Shown here: one piece after another, positions 1-7,772 of the stretch
Layout of the letters: each line of letters opens with the position of its first letter
How positions within the stretch are numbered: the first letter of the stretch is position 1
Source: an uncultured Acidobacteriota bacterium
GTDB taxonomy: Bacteria; Acidobacteriota; Vicinamibacteria; Vicinamibacterales; UBA8438
NCBI GenBank assembly: GCA_913043805.1
Contig: CAJWMX010000003.1
Location: 1-23,445, forward strand
Length of the DNA stretch: 23,445 nucleotides
Direction: 5' to 3'
Program-made: the position numbers and the translations under genes
Notes under the pieces: generated by a model
What the model was told of the DNA's origin: nothing
Databases searched by the model: none
The model's input: the letters and a program-made list of their open reading frames with translations, nothing else

Positions 1-122
1 CTGGGCGGCATCATCTCCACCGGATCCGGCGAGGCCGCGTCCCCGCCCTCGGGCGTGCCGACACCCTCCGCTCTGGGTTCGTCTTTCGGATCAGCTGAAT
101 CGTTGAGGTTGAAGATTCCCAC
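1..122 (-). CDS. Partial CDS downstream of sufU, 5' end only (possibly SufT/DUF59-like)
   Basis: A frame opens with GTG at 122-120, just after the sufU stop, and stays open for 40 codons to the window edge. A GGAG ribosome-binding site sits inside the last sufU codons about 7 bases before the GTG, which supports translational coupling as the next gene of the suf operon. The visible N-terminus (MGIFNLNDSADPKDEPRAEG and onward) is polar, acidic and Gly/Pro-rich, like a flexible tail before a domain that lies outside the window. In many SUF operons of this layout the gene after sufU is sufT (DUF59/MIP18 family), which would fit. That is inference from position only; no DUF59 motif is visible in the part present. 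Confidence 0.5.
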   Translation of the reverse strand, partial: MGIFNLNDSADPKDEPRAEGVGTPEGGDAASPDPVEMMPP

Positions 123-125
123 GGT

Positions 126-572
126 TCACTCCGTTGACACGATGTCGTGATTGTCGTCCACCGCGGCCCGGAGGGTATGCCAGGCCAGGATGGCGCATTT
201 CACTCGAGCGGGATAGTCGCGAACTCCGGCGAACACCGCCAGCTTGCCGAGTGACGGATCGACCGGCGCCTCCTGATCGGTCACCAACCGATGAAACTGC
301 TCGAAGATCGCACGGGCCTCGTCGAGGCTCTTCCCCTTCACGCCCTCGGTCATGAGTGAGGCGGACGCCTTCGAGATGGCGCAGCCCGACCCCTCGAACC
401 GTACGTCGGTCAGCACGCCGTCCTCGACTTTGACCGCGATCGAGAGCTGGTCGCCACAGAGTGGGTTGTGCCCGTCAGCCTGGAGGTCGGCGCCCTCGAG
501 CGGCCCGAAGTTCCGGGGGCTCCGGTTGTGGTCGAGGATGACCTCCTGATAGAGATCGCGAAGGTCGCTCAT
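126..572 (-). CDS. sufU: SufU, sulfur acceptor / Fe-S assembly protein
   Basis: This 148-residue IscU/SufU-fold protein accepts persulfide sulfur from SufS for cytoplasmic Fe-S cluster assembly. The conserved metal/sulfur ligands are all present: Cys39 and Asp41 in NPLCGDQ, Cys64 in GSGCAISKAS and Cys126 in RVKCAILAWHTL. Their spacing matches Bacillus SufU, including the roughly 20-residue insertion relative to IscU that defines the SufU subgroup. Length is typical (about 147 residues). The ATG overlaps the sufS stop as ATGA, so the two are probably translationally coupled, as expected for partners that work as a pair. SufU proteins normally hold zinc and act as sulfurtransferases rather than scaffolds; this is family knowledge. 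Confidence 0.95.
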   Translation of the reverse strand: MSDLRDLYQEVILDHNRSPRNFGPLEGADLQADGHNPLCGDQLSIAVKVEDGVLTDVRFEGSGCAISKASASLMTEGVKGKSLDEARAIFEQFHRLVTDQEAPVDPSLGKLAVFAGVRDYPARVKCAILAWHTLRAAVDDNHDIVSTE

Positions 573-1828
573 CCGAATACCTCTCGCACCTTGGTCAGCG
601 CCCCGACCAAACGGTCGATATCGTCCGCGGTGTTGTACATCGCGAGCGAGGCGCGCGCGGTGGCGGGCACCCCGAACCGGTCCATCACCGGCTGGGTGCA
701 GTGGTGCCCGGTACGAATCGCCACTCCCTCGGTGTCGACGATGGTGCCGATGTCGTGGGCGTGCACATCGTCGAGCACGAACGAGAGGATGCTGGCTTTC
801 TGCGGCGCGGTCCCGATCAGGCGCAGCCCCGGCACGGCCGTCAAGGCGTTGGTCGCATACTCGAGCAATCGCCGTTCGTGCGCCACGATCGGTCCGAAGC
901 CGACGCTTGCGATGAAGTCGACGGCCGCGCCCAGGCCGATGGCGCCGGCGATGTGCGGCGTCCCCGCCTCGAACTTGTGCGGCACCTCGTTGTAGGTGGT
1001 CTTTTCGAAGGTGACGGAGCTGATCATGTCGCCGCCCCCCTGATAGGGCGGCATCGCATCGAGCAAGGTGCGTCGCCCGTAGAGCGCGCCGATACCAGTG
1101 GGACCGTAGAGCTTGTGTCCGGTCACCACATAGAAGTCGCAGCCCAGCGCCTGCACGTCGACCTTCATGTGGTAGGCGGCCTGCGACCCGTCGACCAGCA
1201 CCGGCACGTTCCGCGCGTGGGCGCGTTCAACCACCTCGCGCACCGGATTGACGGTCCCCAGCGAGTTCGACATGTGCACGATCGAGACGAGCTTCGTGCG
1301 TGGTCCCAGCAACGCGTCCAGCTCGTCGAGATCGAGCTCGCCCCGGTCGCTGATCGGCACCACCTTGAGCACGGCGCCCTTCTCCTCACAGAGCAGCTGC
1401 CACGGCACGATGTTCGAGTGGTGCTCCATGGTCGAGATGACCACCTCGTCCCCGGCGCCCACGGTGCTCCGACCAAAGGTCTGCGCCACCAGGTTGATCC
1501 CCTCGGTGGCGTTGCGCGTGAACACGATCTCGGACGGGTCGGAGGCGTGGAGGAAACGGGCCACCTTGGCCCGCGCGCCTTCATAGGCCTCGGTCGCCGC
1601 CTGGCTGAGCTGATACACGCCGCGATGGATGTTCGCGTTCTCGGCGGCGTAGTACCGCGACAGCGTGTCCAGCACGACCCGTGGTTTCTGGGTGGTCGCC
1701 GCGTTGTCGAGATAGACCAGCGGCCGGTCCCCCACCGTCGAGGACAGGATCGGAAACTGCTCGCGGATCCGTGTCTCGTCGAGGACGTGGGCCGAATGCG
1801 TCGTCTTGGTGCCTGCCACCCCAGTCAT
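569..1828 (-). CDS. sufS: SufS-type cysteine desulfurase
   Basis: This 419-residue PLP enzyme (class V aminotransferase fold, group II desulfurase) converts L-cysteine to alanine and holds the sulfur as a persulfide for SufU. The PLP lysine is Lys239 in VVTGHKLYGPTGIG, and the cofactor-binding EHHSNIVPW motif is at about 135-143. The catalytic cysteine is Cys377 in IRTGHHCTQP; the short loop around it is typical of SufS rather than IscS. The N-terminal motif YLDNAATTQKP is at 39-49. Length is slightly above the usual 405-410 because of an N-terminal tail. The gene starts 5 bases after the sufD stop and overlaps sufU by 4 bases. A purine-rich stretch from the end of sufD (GGCAGGCTGAGGGGC) precedes the ATG. 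Confidence 0.96.
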   Translation of the reverse strand: MTGVAGTKTTHSAHVLDETRIREQFPILSSTVGDRPLVYLDNAATTQKPRVVLDTLSRYYAAENANIHRGVYQLSQAATEAYEGARAKVARFLHASDPSEIVFTRNATEGINLVAQTFGRSTVGAGDEVVISTMEHHSNIVPWQLLCEEKGAVLKVVPISDRGELDLDELDALLGPRTKLVSIVHMSNSLGTVNPVREVVERAHARNVPVLVDGSQAAYHMKVDVQALGCDFYVVTGHKLYGPTGIGALYGRRTLLDAMPPYQGGGDMISSVTFEKTTYNEVPHKFEAGTPHIAGAIGLGAAVDFIASVGFGPIVAHERRLLEYATNALTAVPGLRLIGTAPQKASILSFVLDDVHAHDIGTIVDTEGVAIRTGHHCTQPVMDRFGVPATARASLAMYNTADDIDRLVGALTKVREVFG

Positions 1829-1833
1829 GCCCC

Positions 1834-3141
1834 TCAGCCTGCCACCGGCAGGCGTTCCAGCAACAGCGCGTCCAGCTGCTCGCGGATGGCGTCCAACTTG
1901 ATGTGCCCAAGCAGGTCCGCCGCGAAGGCGTGGATGAGCAGCTGTCTAGCCTGCTCTTCCGAGAGCGCCCGCGAACGCAGATAGAACAACGCGTCTTCGT
2001 CGAGCTGCCCCACCGTCGCGCCGTGCGTGCACTTCACGTCGTCGGCGAAGATCTCGAGCTGCGGCTTGGTGGTGACCTGCGCATCCTCGGACAGCAAGAG
2101 CGCCTTGTTCGACTGTTTGGCATCGGTCTTCTGCGCATCCAACCGGACGACGATCTTCCCGTTGAACACCGCCCGGCTCCGCCCATCGAGGATGCCCTTG
2201 TAGAGCTCGTGGCTGTCGCAGTGTGGCATGGCGTGGTCGATGGTGGTCTGGTTGTCGACCAGCTGTCGTCCCGTGCCCAGATACAGGCCGTTGAGCGTGC
2301 ACTCGCCACCCTCGCCGCCGAGGACGACCCGTGCTTCATTCCTGACGATGGCGCCACCGAGCGTGATGGCGTGCGACGAGAAGTTGCTGGCGCGACCGAG
2401 CTGTGCAACCAGCTGACCGACGTGGAAGCCGTTGTCGGCTTCCCGCACGACCGAATAGTGGTCGACGACCGCGTTGTCGGCGGCCCACACCTCAGTCACC
2501 GCATTGCTGAGATACTCGGTCTCGCCACCTCCGGCGTGACTCTCGACGATACGGACCTGGCTGTTGGCGCCGGCGCTCACCACCACCCGTGGCTGACTGA
2601 GGACCGGCGCGGCGCCGGGGCTCGTGACGAACAGGAGGTGAATCGGCGTCTCGGCCACGACGCCGTCATCGACCTCCACCACGGCGCCGTCGCCCAGGAA
2701 CGCCGTGTTCAAGGCGGTGAACGCCTGGCCGCCAACGCTGGCGAGCTGGCCGACCCGGCCGGCGACCTCGCCGGTGATCGCCTCGGCGAGTCCGACGACC
2801 CGGACGCCATCGGGCAGGCCCGTCGTCGACGAAAGGCCGGGCGCCAGTCTCCCGTTCACGAACACGAGCTCGGCGCCCCCCAGCCGAGGGAGATGCAGCT
2901 CTTCGAGCGACTCACGGCTCAGGCTCGGGTCCCCCTCGGGAACCACGAACGGGACTTCGGCGATAAGCGCCACGTTGGTAAAGCGCCACTCTTCGAGACG
3001 GGTCGTCGGGAACCCCAACTGCTCGAACGTGTTGAACGCGTCGCGGCGCAGGTCGGCCAACGACGCAGGCAACGGTACGGCGCGTGACCACGCGGCGAAC
3101 TGCCCGGCGTAGTCGGGCGCGGCGGTAACTGCCTGACTCAT
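1834..3141 (-). CDS. sufD: SufD, Fe-S assembly scaffold subunit
   Basis: SufD pairs with SufB and SufC in the SufBC2D complex that builds Fe-S clusters in the cytoplasm. The C-terminal half is the right-handed beta-helix of the SufB/SufD core family, and the conserved segment CTHGATVGQLDEDALFYL contains the histidine known to matter in SufD. The LEEWRFTNV motif near residue 50 is typical of the N-terminal helical domain. The frame stays open upstream to 3369, but that part overlaps sufC out of frame and is low-complexity Ser/Arg-rich. I therefore start at the ATG at 3141 (MSQAVTAAPDY), giving 435 residues, near the family norm. An AAGAAG stretch lies directly before the ATG, a weak ribosome site. 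The gap from sufC is 37 bases. Confidence 0.93.
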   Translation of the reverse strand: MSQAVTAAPDYAGQFAAWSRAVPLPASLADLRRDAFNTFEQLGFPTTRLEEWRFTNVALIAEVPFVVPEGDPSLSRESLEELHLPRLGGAELVFVNGRLAPGLSSTTGLPDGVRVVGLAEAITGEVAGRVGQLASVGGQAFTALNTAFLGDGAVVEVDDGVVAETPIHLLFVTSPGAAPVLSQPRVVVSAGANSQVRIVESHAGGGETEYLSNAVTEVWAADNAVVDHYSVVREADNGFHVGQLVAQLGRASNFSSHAITLGGAIVRNEARVVLGGEGGECTLNGLYLGTGRQLVDNQTTIDHAMPHCDSHELYKGILDGRSRAVFNGKIVVRLDAQKTDAKQSNKALLLSEDAQVTTKPQLEIFADDVKCTHGATVGQLDEDALFYLRSRALSEEQARQLLIHAFAADLLGHIKLDAIREQLDALLLERLPVAG

Positions 3142-3178
3142 CTTCTTGCTACTGCTTTCTGGCTGGGATAGCCGACCG

Positions 3179-3934
3179 CTACATGGTCGCCGGCGAGGCT
3201 TCGATCCACCCGTAGCCCTTCTCTTCGAGCTCGAGCGCCAGCTCCTTGCCACCGGACTTGACGATCCGTCCACCCGACAACACGTGCACGAAATCGGGGA
3301 CGATGTAGTTGAGCAGGCGCTGATAGTGGGTGACCACCACCATCGATCGCTCCGGGCTGCGCATGGCATTCACGCCGTTCGCCACGATCTTCAGCGCGTC
3401 GATATCGAGTCCCGAGTCCGTTTCGTCGAGAATCGCGAGGGACGGTTCCAGCACGGCCAGCTGGAAGATCTCGTTCCGCTTCTTCTCGCCTCCGGAAAAG
3501 CCCTCGTTGACCGGCCGGTTCAACAGCGTGTCGTCCATCTCGAGCAGCTGCATCCGTTCCTTGATCAAGGTCATGAAGTCCATCGCGTCGAGCTCCGGCT
3601 CACCGCGATGCTTGCGCACTTCGTTGAGGGCCGCCTTGAGGAGGTAGGCGTTGTTCACGCCAGGAATCTCGACCGGGTACTGAAACGCCAGGAACACGCC
3701 TTCGCGGGCCCGCTCTTCGGGTTCCTGATCCAGCAGGTCCTGCCCCTTGAAGGTGGCGGAGCCGCCGGTCACGTCGAAGCCGTCGCGGCCCGCCAGCACA
3801 CCAGCCAGCGTGCTCTTTCCTGACCCGTTGGGTCCCATGATGGCGTGCACCTCGCCCGGGTTCACGGTCAGGTCGATCCCCTTCAGAATCTCCCGCTCTC
3901 CGGCCGAAGCCTGTAGGTTCTTTACTTCGAGCAT
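3179..3934 (-). CDS. sufC: SufC, Fe-S assembly ATPase
   Basis: SufC is the ABC-type ATPase that dimerises on SufB and SufD and powers the change of shape needed for cluster assembly. The 251-residue protein has Walker A (GPNGSGKST, 34-42), the Q-loop glutamine at 85, an FSGGEKKR signature (146-153), Walker B (LAILDE, 167-172) and the switch His203. The SGGEKKRNEI signature and DETDSGLDIDAL are characteristic of SufC rather than of transporter ATPases. A purine-rich GGAGTGAGAAGAGAAGA run precedes the ATG. The 84-base gap from sufB holds a strong hairpin and a short tandem repeat, so expression of sufC and later genes may be set separately from sufB. Confidence 0.96.
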   Translation of the reverse strand: MLEVKNLQASAGEREILKGIDLTVNPGEVHAIMGPNGSGKSTLAGVLAGRDGFDVTGGSATFKGQDLLDQEPEERAREGVFLAFQYPVEIPGVNNAYLLKAALNEVRKHRGEPELDAMDFMTLIKERMQLLEMDDTLLNRPVNEGFSGGEKKRNEIFQLAVLEPSLAILDETDSGLDIDALKIVANGVNAMRSPERSMVVVTHYQRLLNYIVPDFVHVLSGGRIVKSGGKELALELEEKGYGWIEASPATM

Positions 3935-3962
3935 TCTTCTCTTCTCACTCCATCAGGCGTCG

Positions 3963-3991
3963 AGAAGACAGGAGGTGTCCTCCTGCCTTCT
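3963..3991 (-). other. Strong hairpin in the sufB-sufC spacer
   Basis: Two 13-base arms (3963-3975 and 3979-3991) separated by only three bases pair at 12 of 13 positions. In the suf transcript (minus strand) the remaining position is a G-U wobble, so the RNA stem is effectively unbroken. The stem contains AGGAGG paired with CCTCCT. It ends about 30 bases before the sufC ATG. No U-run follows, so it looks more like a processing, stability or translation-control element than a classical terminator. Confidence 0.65.
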
Positions 3992-4006
3992 GTCTTCTGT
4001 CTTCTG
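3987..4006. repeat. Tandem heptamer repeat (CTTCTGT), about three units
   Basis: Three consecutive 7-base units read CTTCTGT, CTTCTGT and CTTCTG(A) on the plus strand, i.e. ACAGAAG on the strand of the suf operon. They overlap the right arm of the neighbouring hairpin and lie 13 bases downstream of the sufB stop. A second 7-base array with a GAAG core occurs at 17712-17739 in this window. Confidence 0.6.
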
Positions 4007-4018
4007 ACCGGGTTCCGC

Positions 4019-5461
<1,443 letters not shown>

Positions 5462-5536
5462 CGCGTTCTCTGCAGCCACGGGGACACCCGTCTCCTGACG
5501 AGTCCCGCAGCATCTCTTCGATGATGGCCAGTAGGC

Positions 5537-5567
5537 GGCAGGCCGTATGACGAGGCGTCAGCCTGCC
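5537..5567. promoter_or_regulatory. Stem-loop in the sufB leader region
   Basis: The 7-base arms GGCAGGC (5537-5543) and GCCTGCC (5561-5567) are perfect inverted repeats. Inside them a second perfect pair, TGACG (5548-5552) and CGTCA (5556-5560), closes a three-base loop, leaving a four-base bulge on one side. The structure lies 76 bases upstream of the sufB ATG, in the 196-base spacer after the symporter gene. It could be an operator for a dimeric regulator or part of a structured 5' leader. No known riboswitch or Fe-S-regulator box was recognised. Confidence 0.4.
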
Positions 5568-5657
5568 CCGGATCTATTCCCGACCAGAAAGGTCGCATAT
5601 GAGCCTATCACGCTGTGGGACCGAGAGAAAGCCCTCGGAAGCTCCGATAGATGCGGC

Positions 5658-7367
5658 TCAGTTGGCGTCGGCCGGCCGGTCGACGGCGCTCAGCGCCAGG
5701 CCAACCACGATCACGACCGCCGCGCCGATGACGTTGTACCAGATGAAGGAGATCTCGCTGGTGGCCTCGACGAGCGCCACCACCCCCATGCCCGACAACA
5801 GACCCCAGAAGGCCCCGGTGCCGGTTGCCCGAGGGAAGACGATCGCCAATCCGAACACCCCGAGCAGCGATCCGTAGAAGTACGAGCCCACCTGGTTCAC
5901 GACTTCGATGAGCGAGCCGAGGTTCGCGGCATACAACGCGAACACGGTGGCGAACACGCCCCAGAAGGCGGTCGACAGCTTCGACACCACCAGGTAGTGA
6001 CGGTCCGTGGCTCCTGGTCTGAGATGCCGACGATAGAGGTCGATGACCGTCGAGGCCGAGAGCGCGTTCAGCTCCGCCGCGATGCTGGACATCGCGGCGG
6101 CGAAGATGGCCGCGATGAGCAGACCGACGAGCCCGATGGGCAGCTGGGTGGTGATGAAGGTCGGAAAGACGTAGTTGACGTCGTTGTAGTCGTCGTCGCC
6201 GAGGTCCAGATTCGGGACAGCGACGGCCGCCACCGCCTCGGCGCGCAGCCGCACCTCCTGCAGGCGATCCTGGCTGGCGACGTAGGCGGCTCGGGCGGCC
6301 GCGGCGGCGGTGGCATCGCCGGAGTCACGGGCCGAGATCATCACACTGGCCGCGGCGCGGCGAGCCTCGAAGGCCTCCCCGAACTCCTCCTCGATCTGGG
6401 CATACTCGCCGGCGTGACTCCCGGCCCGGATGGCGTCTTCGTGAGCTCGATTGAAGAGCGTGGGCGGTTGGTTGAAGAGATAGAAGACGAATACCAGTAC
6501 GCCGGTGAGCAGGATCAACGCCTGCAGCGGGATCTTCCAGAACGCGCTCATCAGCAGGGACCGCCGGCCCGCGTCGACCGATTTCGCGGTCAGATAGCGC
6601 TGAACCTGGCTCTGGTCGCATCCGAAATAGCCGAGCATCAGGAACAGCCCGCCGAGCAGACCTGACCAGAAGGTGTAGGTCTCGTTCGGATCGAGGCTGA
6701 AGTCGATGGTGGTGAGACGACCACTCGCACCGGCCACGCGCAGGGCGTCGCCTATCCCCACCTCCTCCGGGAGGCCGAGGATCAGCATGACCACCGCGGC
6801 AAACACGCCGCCCACGATCACGACCATCTGCTTGACGTCGGCCCAGGTCACGGCCTGGACACCGCCGAACATCGTGTAGACCGTCGTCGGCACGCCGATG
6901 GCAATCGCGGTGATGACCAGATTCCATCCGAGCACGATGGAGAGCACGACCGCCGGCGCGGAGATGACCACGCCGACCGCGAGCCCGCGAGACACCAGGA
7001 ACAGGACGCTCGCAAGCGCCCGGGTCTTGGCGTCGAACCGGCGCTCCAGATACTCGTAGGCGGTGAAGACCCCGGCGCGGTAGAAGAACGGGACGAGGGT
7101 CACCGAGAGGATGACCATCGCCAGCGGCAGCCCGAAGTAGAACTGCACGAACCGCATTCCATCGTCGTACCCCTGGCCGGTCGTGCCGACCAGGGTGATG
7201 GCGCTCATCTGGGTAGCCATCACCGACAGTCCCACCGCCCACCACGGCAGCGATCGCCCCGCCAGGAAGTAGCCCTCTACCTTGTCCGTGTTCTTGGACC
7301 GTCGGATCCCGTCGCCAATGACCCAGGCCAAGTAGCCGACGATGATCAGCCAGTCGAAAGGATGCAT
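5658..7367 (-). CDS. Sodium:solute symporter (SSS/SLC5 family)
   Basis: This 569-residue inner-membrane protein belongs to the SSS family, which imports a solute with sodium using the LeuT fold. About a dozen hydrophobic segments are visible. Family signs include SVMATQMSAITLVGTTGQGY (48-67), YLERRF (106-111), the TM5-6 region with TWADVKQM (174-181), GCDQSQVQRYLTAKS (249-263) and AAAMSSIAAELNALSAS (423-439), the last covering the usual Na2-site serines. A hydrophilic, Ala/Glu-rich, probably helical segment of about 100 residues (300-400) is inserted between two membrane helices and is longer than in typical SSS proteins. The substrate cannot be told from sequence. It starts 21 bases after a 51-residue membrane protein, probably its operon partner. 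No clear ribosome site precedes the ATG. Confidence 0.9.
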   Translation of the reverse strand: MHPFDWLIIVGYLAWVIGDGIRRSKNTDKVEGYFLAGRSLPWWAVGLSVMATQMSAITLVGTTGQGYDDGMRFVQFYFGLPLAMVILSVTLVPFFYRAGVFTAYEYLERRFDAKTRALASVLFLVSRGLAVGVVISAPAVVLSIVLGWNLVITAIAIGVPTTVYTMFGGVQAVTWADVKQMVVIVGGVFAAVVMLILGLPEEVGIGDALRVAGASGRLTTIDFSLDPNETYTFWSGLLGGLFLMLGYFGCDQSQVQRYLTAKSVDAGRRSLLMSAFWKIPLQALILLTGVLVFVFYLFNQPPTLFNRAHEDAIRAGSHAGEYAQIEEEFGEAFEARRAAASVMISARDSGDATAAAAARAAYVASQDRLQEVRLRAEAVAAVAVPNLDLGDDDYNDVNYVFPTFITTQLPIGLVGLLIAAIFAAAMSSIAAELNALSASTVIDLYRRHLRPGATDRHYLVVSKLSTAFWGVFATVFALYAANLGSLIEVVNQVGSYFYGSLLGVFGLAIVFPRATGTGAFWGLLSGMGVVALVEATSEISFIWYNVIGAAVVIVVGLALSAVDRPADAN

Positions 7368-7388
7368 GGATGTGGGGGCTTCCAGCCG

Positions 7389-7544
7389 TCAGGAGCCGGT
7401 GAAGTAGCTGGAGAAGAACCACAGCGCCACCAGTGTCACGGCCTCGACGATGAGCACCGCTACATAGGTGCGGCCGAGTGGCTGGTCCCCGCGGGTGTCG
7501 AAGAGACGGGGCGCATCGGAGGGGTCAGAAGAGGGCGTCGACAT
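7389..7544 (-). CDS. Small single-pass membrane protein upstream of the symporter (51 aa)
   Basis: The ATG at 7544 opens a 51-residue frame ending in TGA at 7389. The polar N-terminus (MSTPSSDPSDAPRLFDTRGD) is followed by a hydrophobic helix at about residues 27-48 (YVAVLIVEAVTLVALWFFSS), then four or five residues to the C-terminus. That is a plausible one-helix protein, and the gap to the symporter ATG is only 21 bases. Small one-helix proteins are often encoded next to SSS-family transporters and are thought to be accessory subunits; the link here is by position and topology only. A TATACT -10-like hexamer lies 14-19 bases upstream (7563-7558), without a good -35, and a clear Shine-Dalgarno is lacking, so the leader may be very short. 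Confidence 0.65.
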   Translation of the reverse strand: MSTPSSDPSDAPRLFDTRGDQPLGRTYVAVLIVEAVTLVALWFFSSYFTGS

Positions 7545-7627
7545 GGACTGGTTCCGCAGTATAGTGCCGGCGCGCCAGCGCCCCCGACGGCAATCCGGAA
7601 GAAGGGCCGGCGCGACCAGGATCAGGG

Positions 7628-7656
7628 TTGCACCTGCTCAGGCGCGTCGATAGAAT
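7628..7656 (+). promoter_or_regulatory. Candidate sigma-70-type promoter for the cytochrome oxidase cluster
   Basis: TTGCAC (7628-7633) and TAGAAT (7651-7656) are separated by exactly 17 bases. The -10 matches consensus at 5 of 6 positions, the -35 only at the TTG. Transcription would begin near 7663, leaving a leader of about 110 bases before the subunit I start. The 228-base divergent spacer (7545-7772) also contains a 9-base direct repeat GCCGGCGCG at 7566-7574 and 7606-7614. I see no gene in this spacer. Confidence 0.35.
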
Positions 7657-7772
7657 TGCGCGGGCGTCGGAGCGCTTGTGAATAGAGGCACTTACTAGAC
7701 GCCGCAGTCCGACGGTGAGGCGCCGCGGGTGCCGACTGTCGTTTCCGGGGAAGTCAAGAAAGGAGTCACGAG

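Noticed and set aside
701..1984. Long plus-strand frame (427 codons) opposite sufS
   Set aside because: It is His/Arg/Asp-rich with no domain, and runs antisense to a clear SufS gene; high GC makes such frames common.
1681..3087. Plus-strand frame of 468 codons opposite sufD/sufS
   Set aside because: Antisense shadow spanning two real genes, with no recognisable motif.
3142..3369. N-terminal extension of the sufD frame into sufC
   Set aside because: Ser/Arg/Cys-rich low-complexity translation of sufC in another frame; the SufD family begins near the ATG at 3141.
5621..5638. CCGAG/CTCGG inverted repeat after the symporter as a terminator
   Set aside because: Only a 5-bp stem with an 8-base loop and no T-run; could easily be chance in GC-rich sequence.
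7566..7614. 9-bp direct repeats GCCGGCGCG in the divergent spacer as an operator
   Set aside because: The motif is simple GC-rich sequence and expected by chance here; it is only mentioned with the promoter entry.
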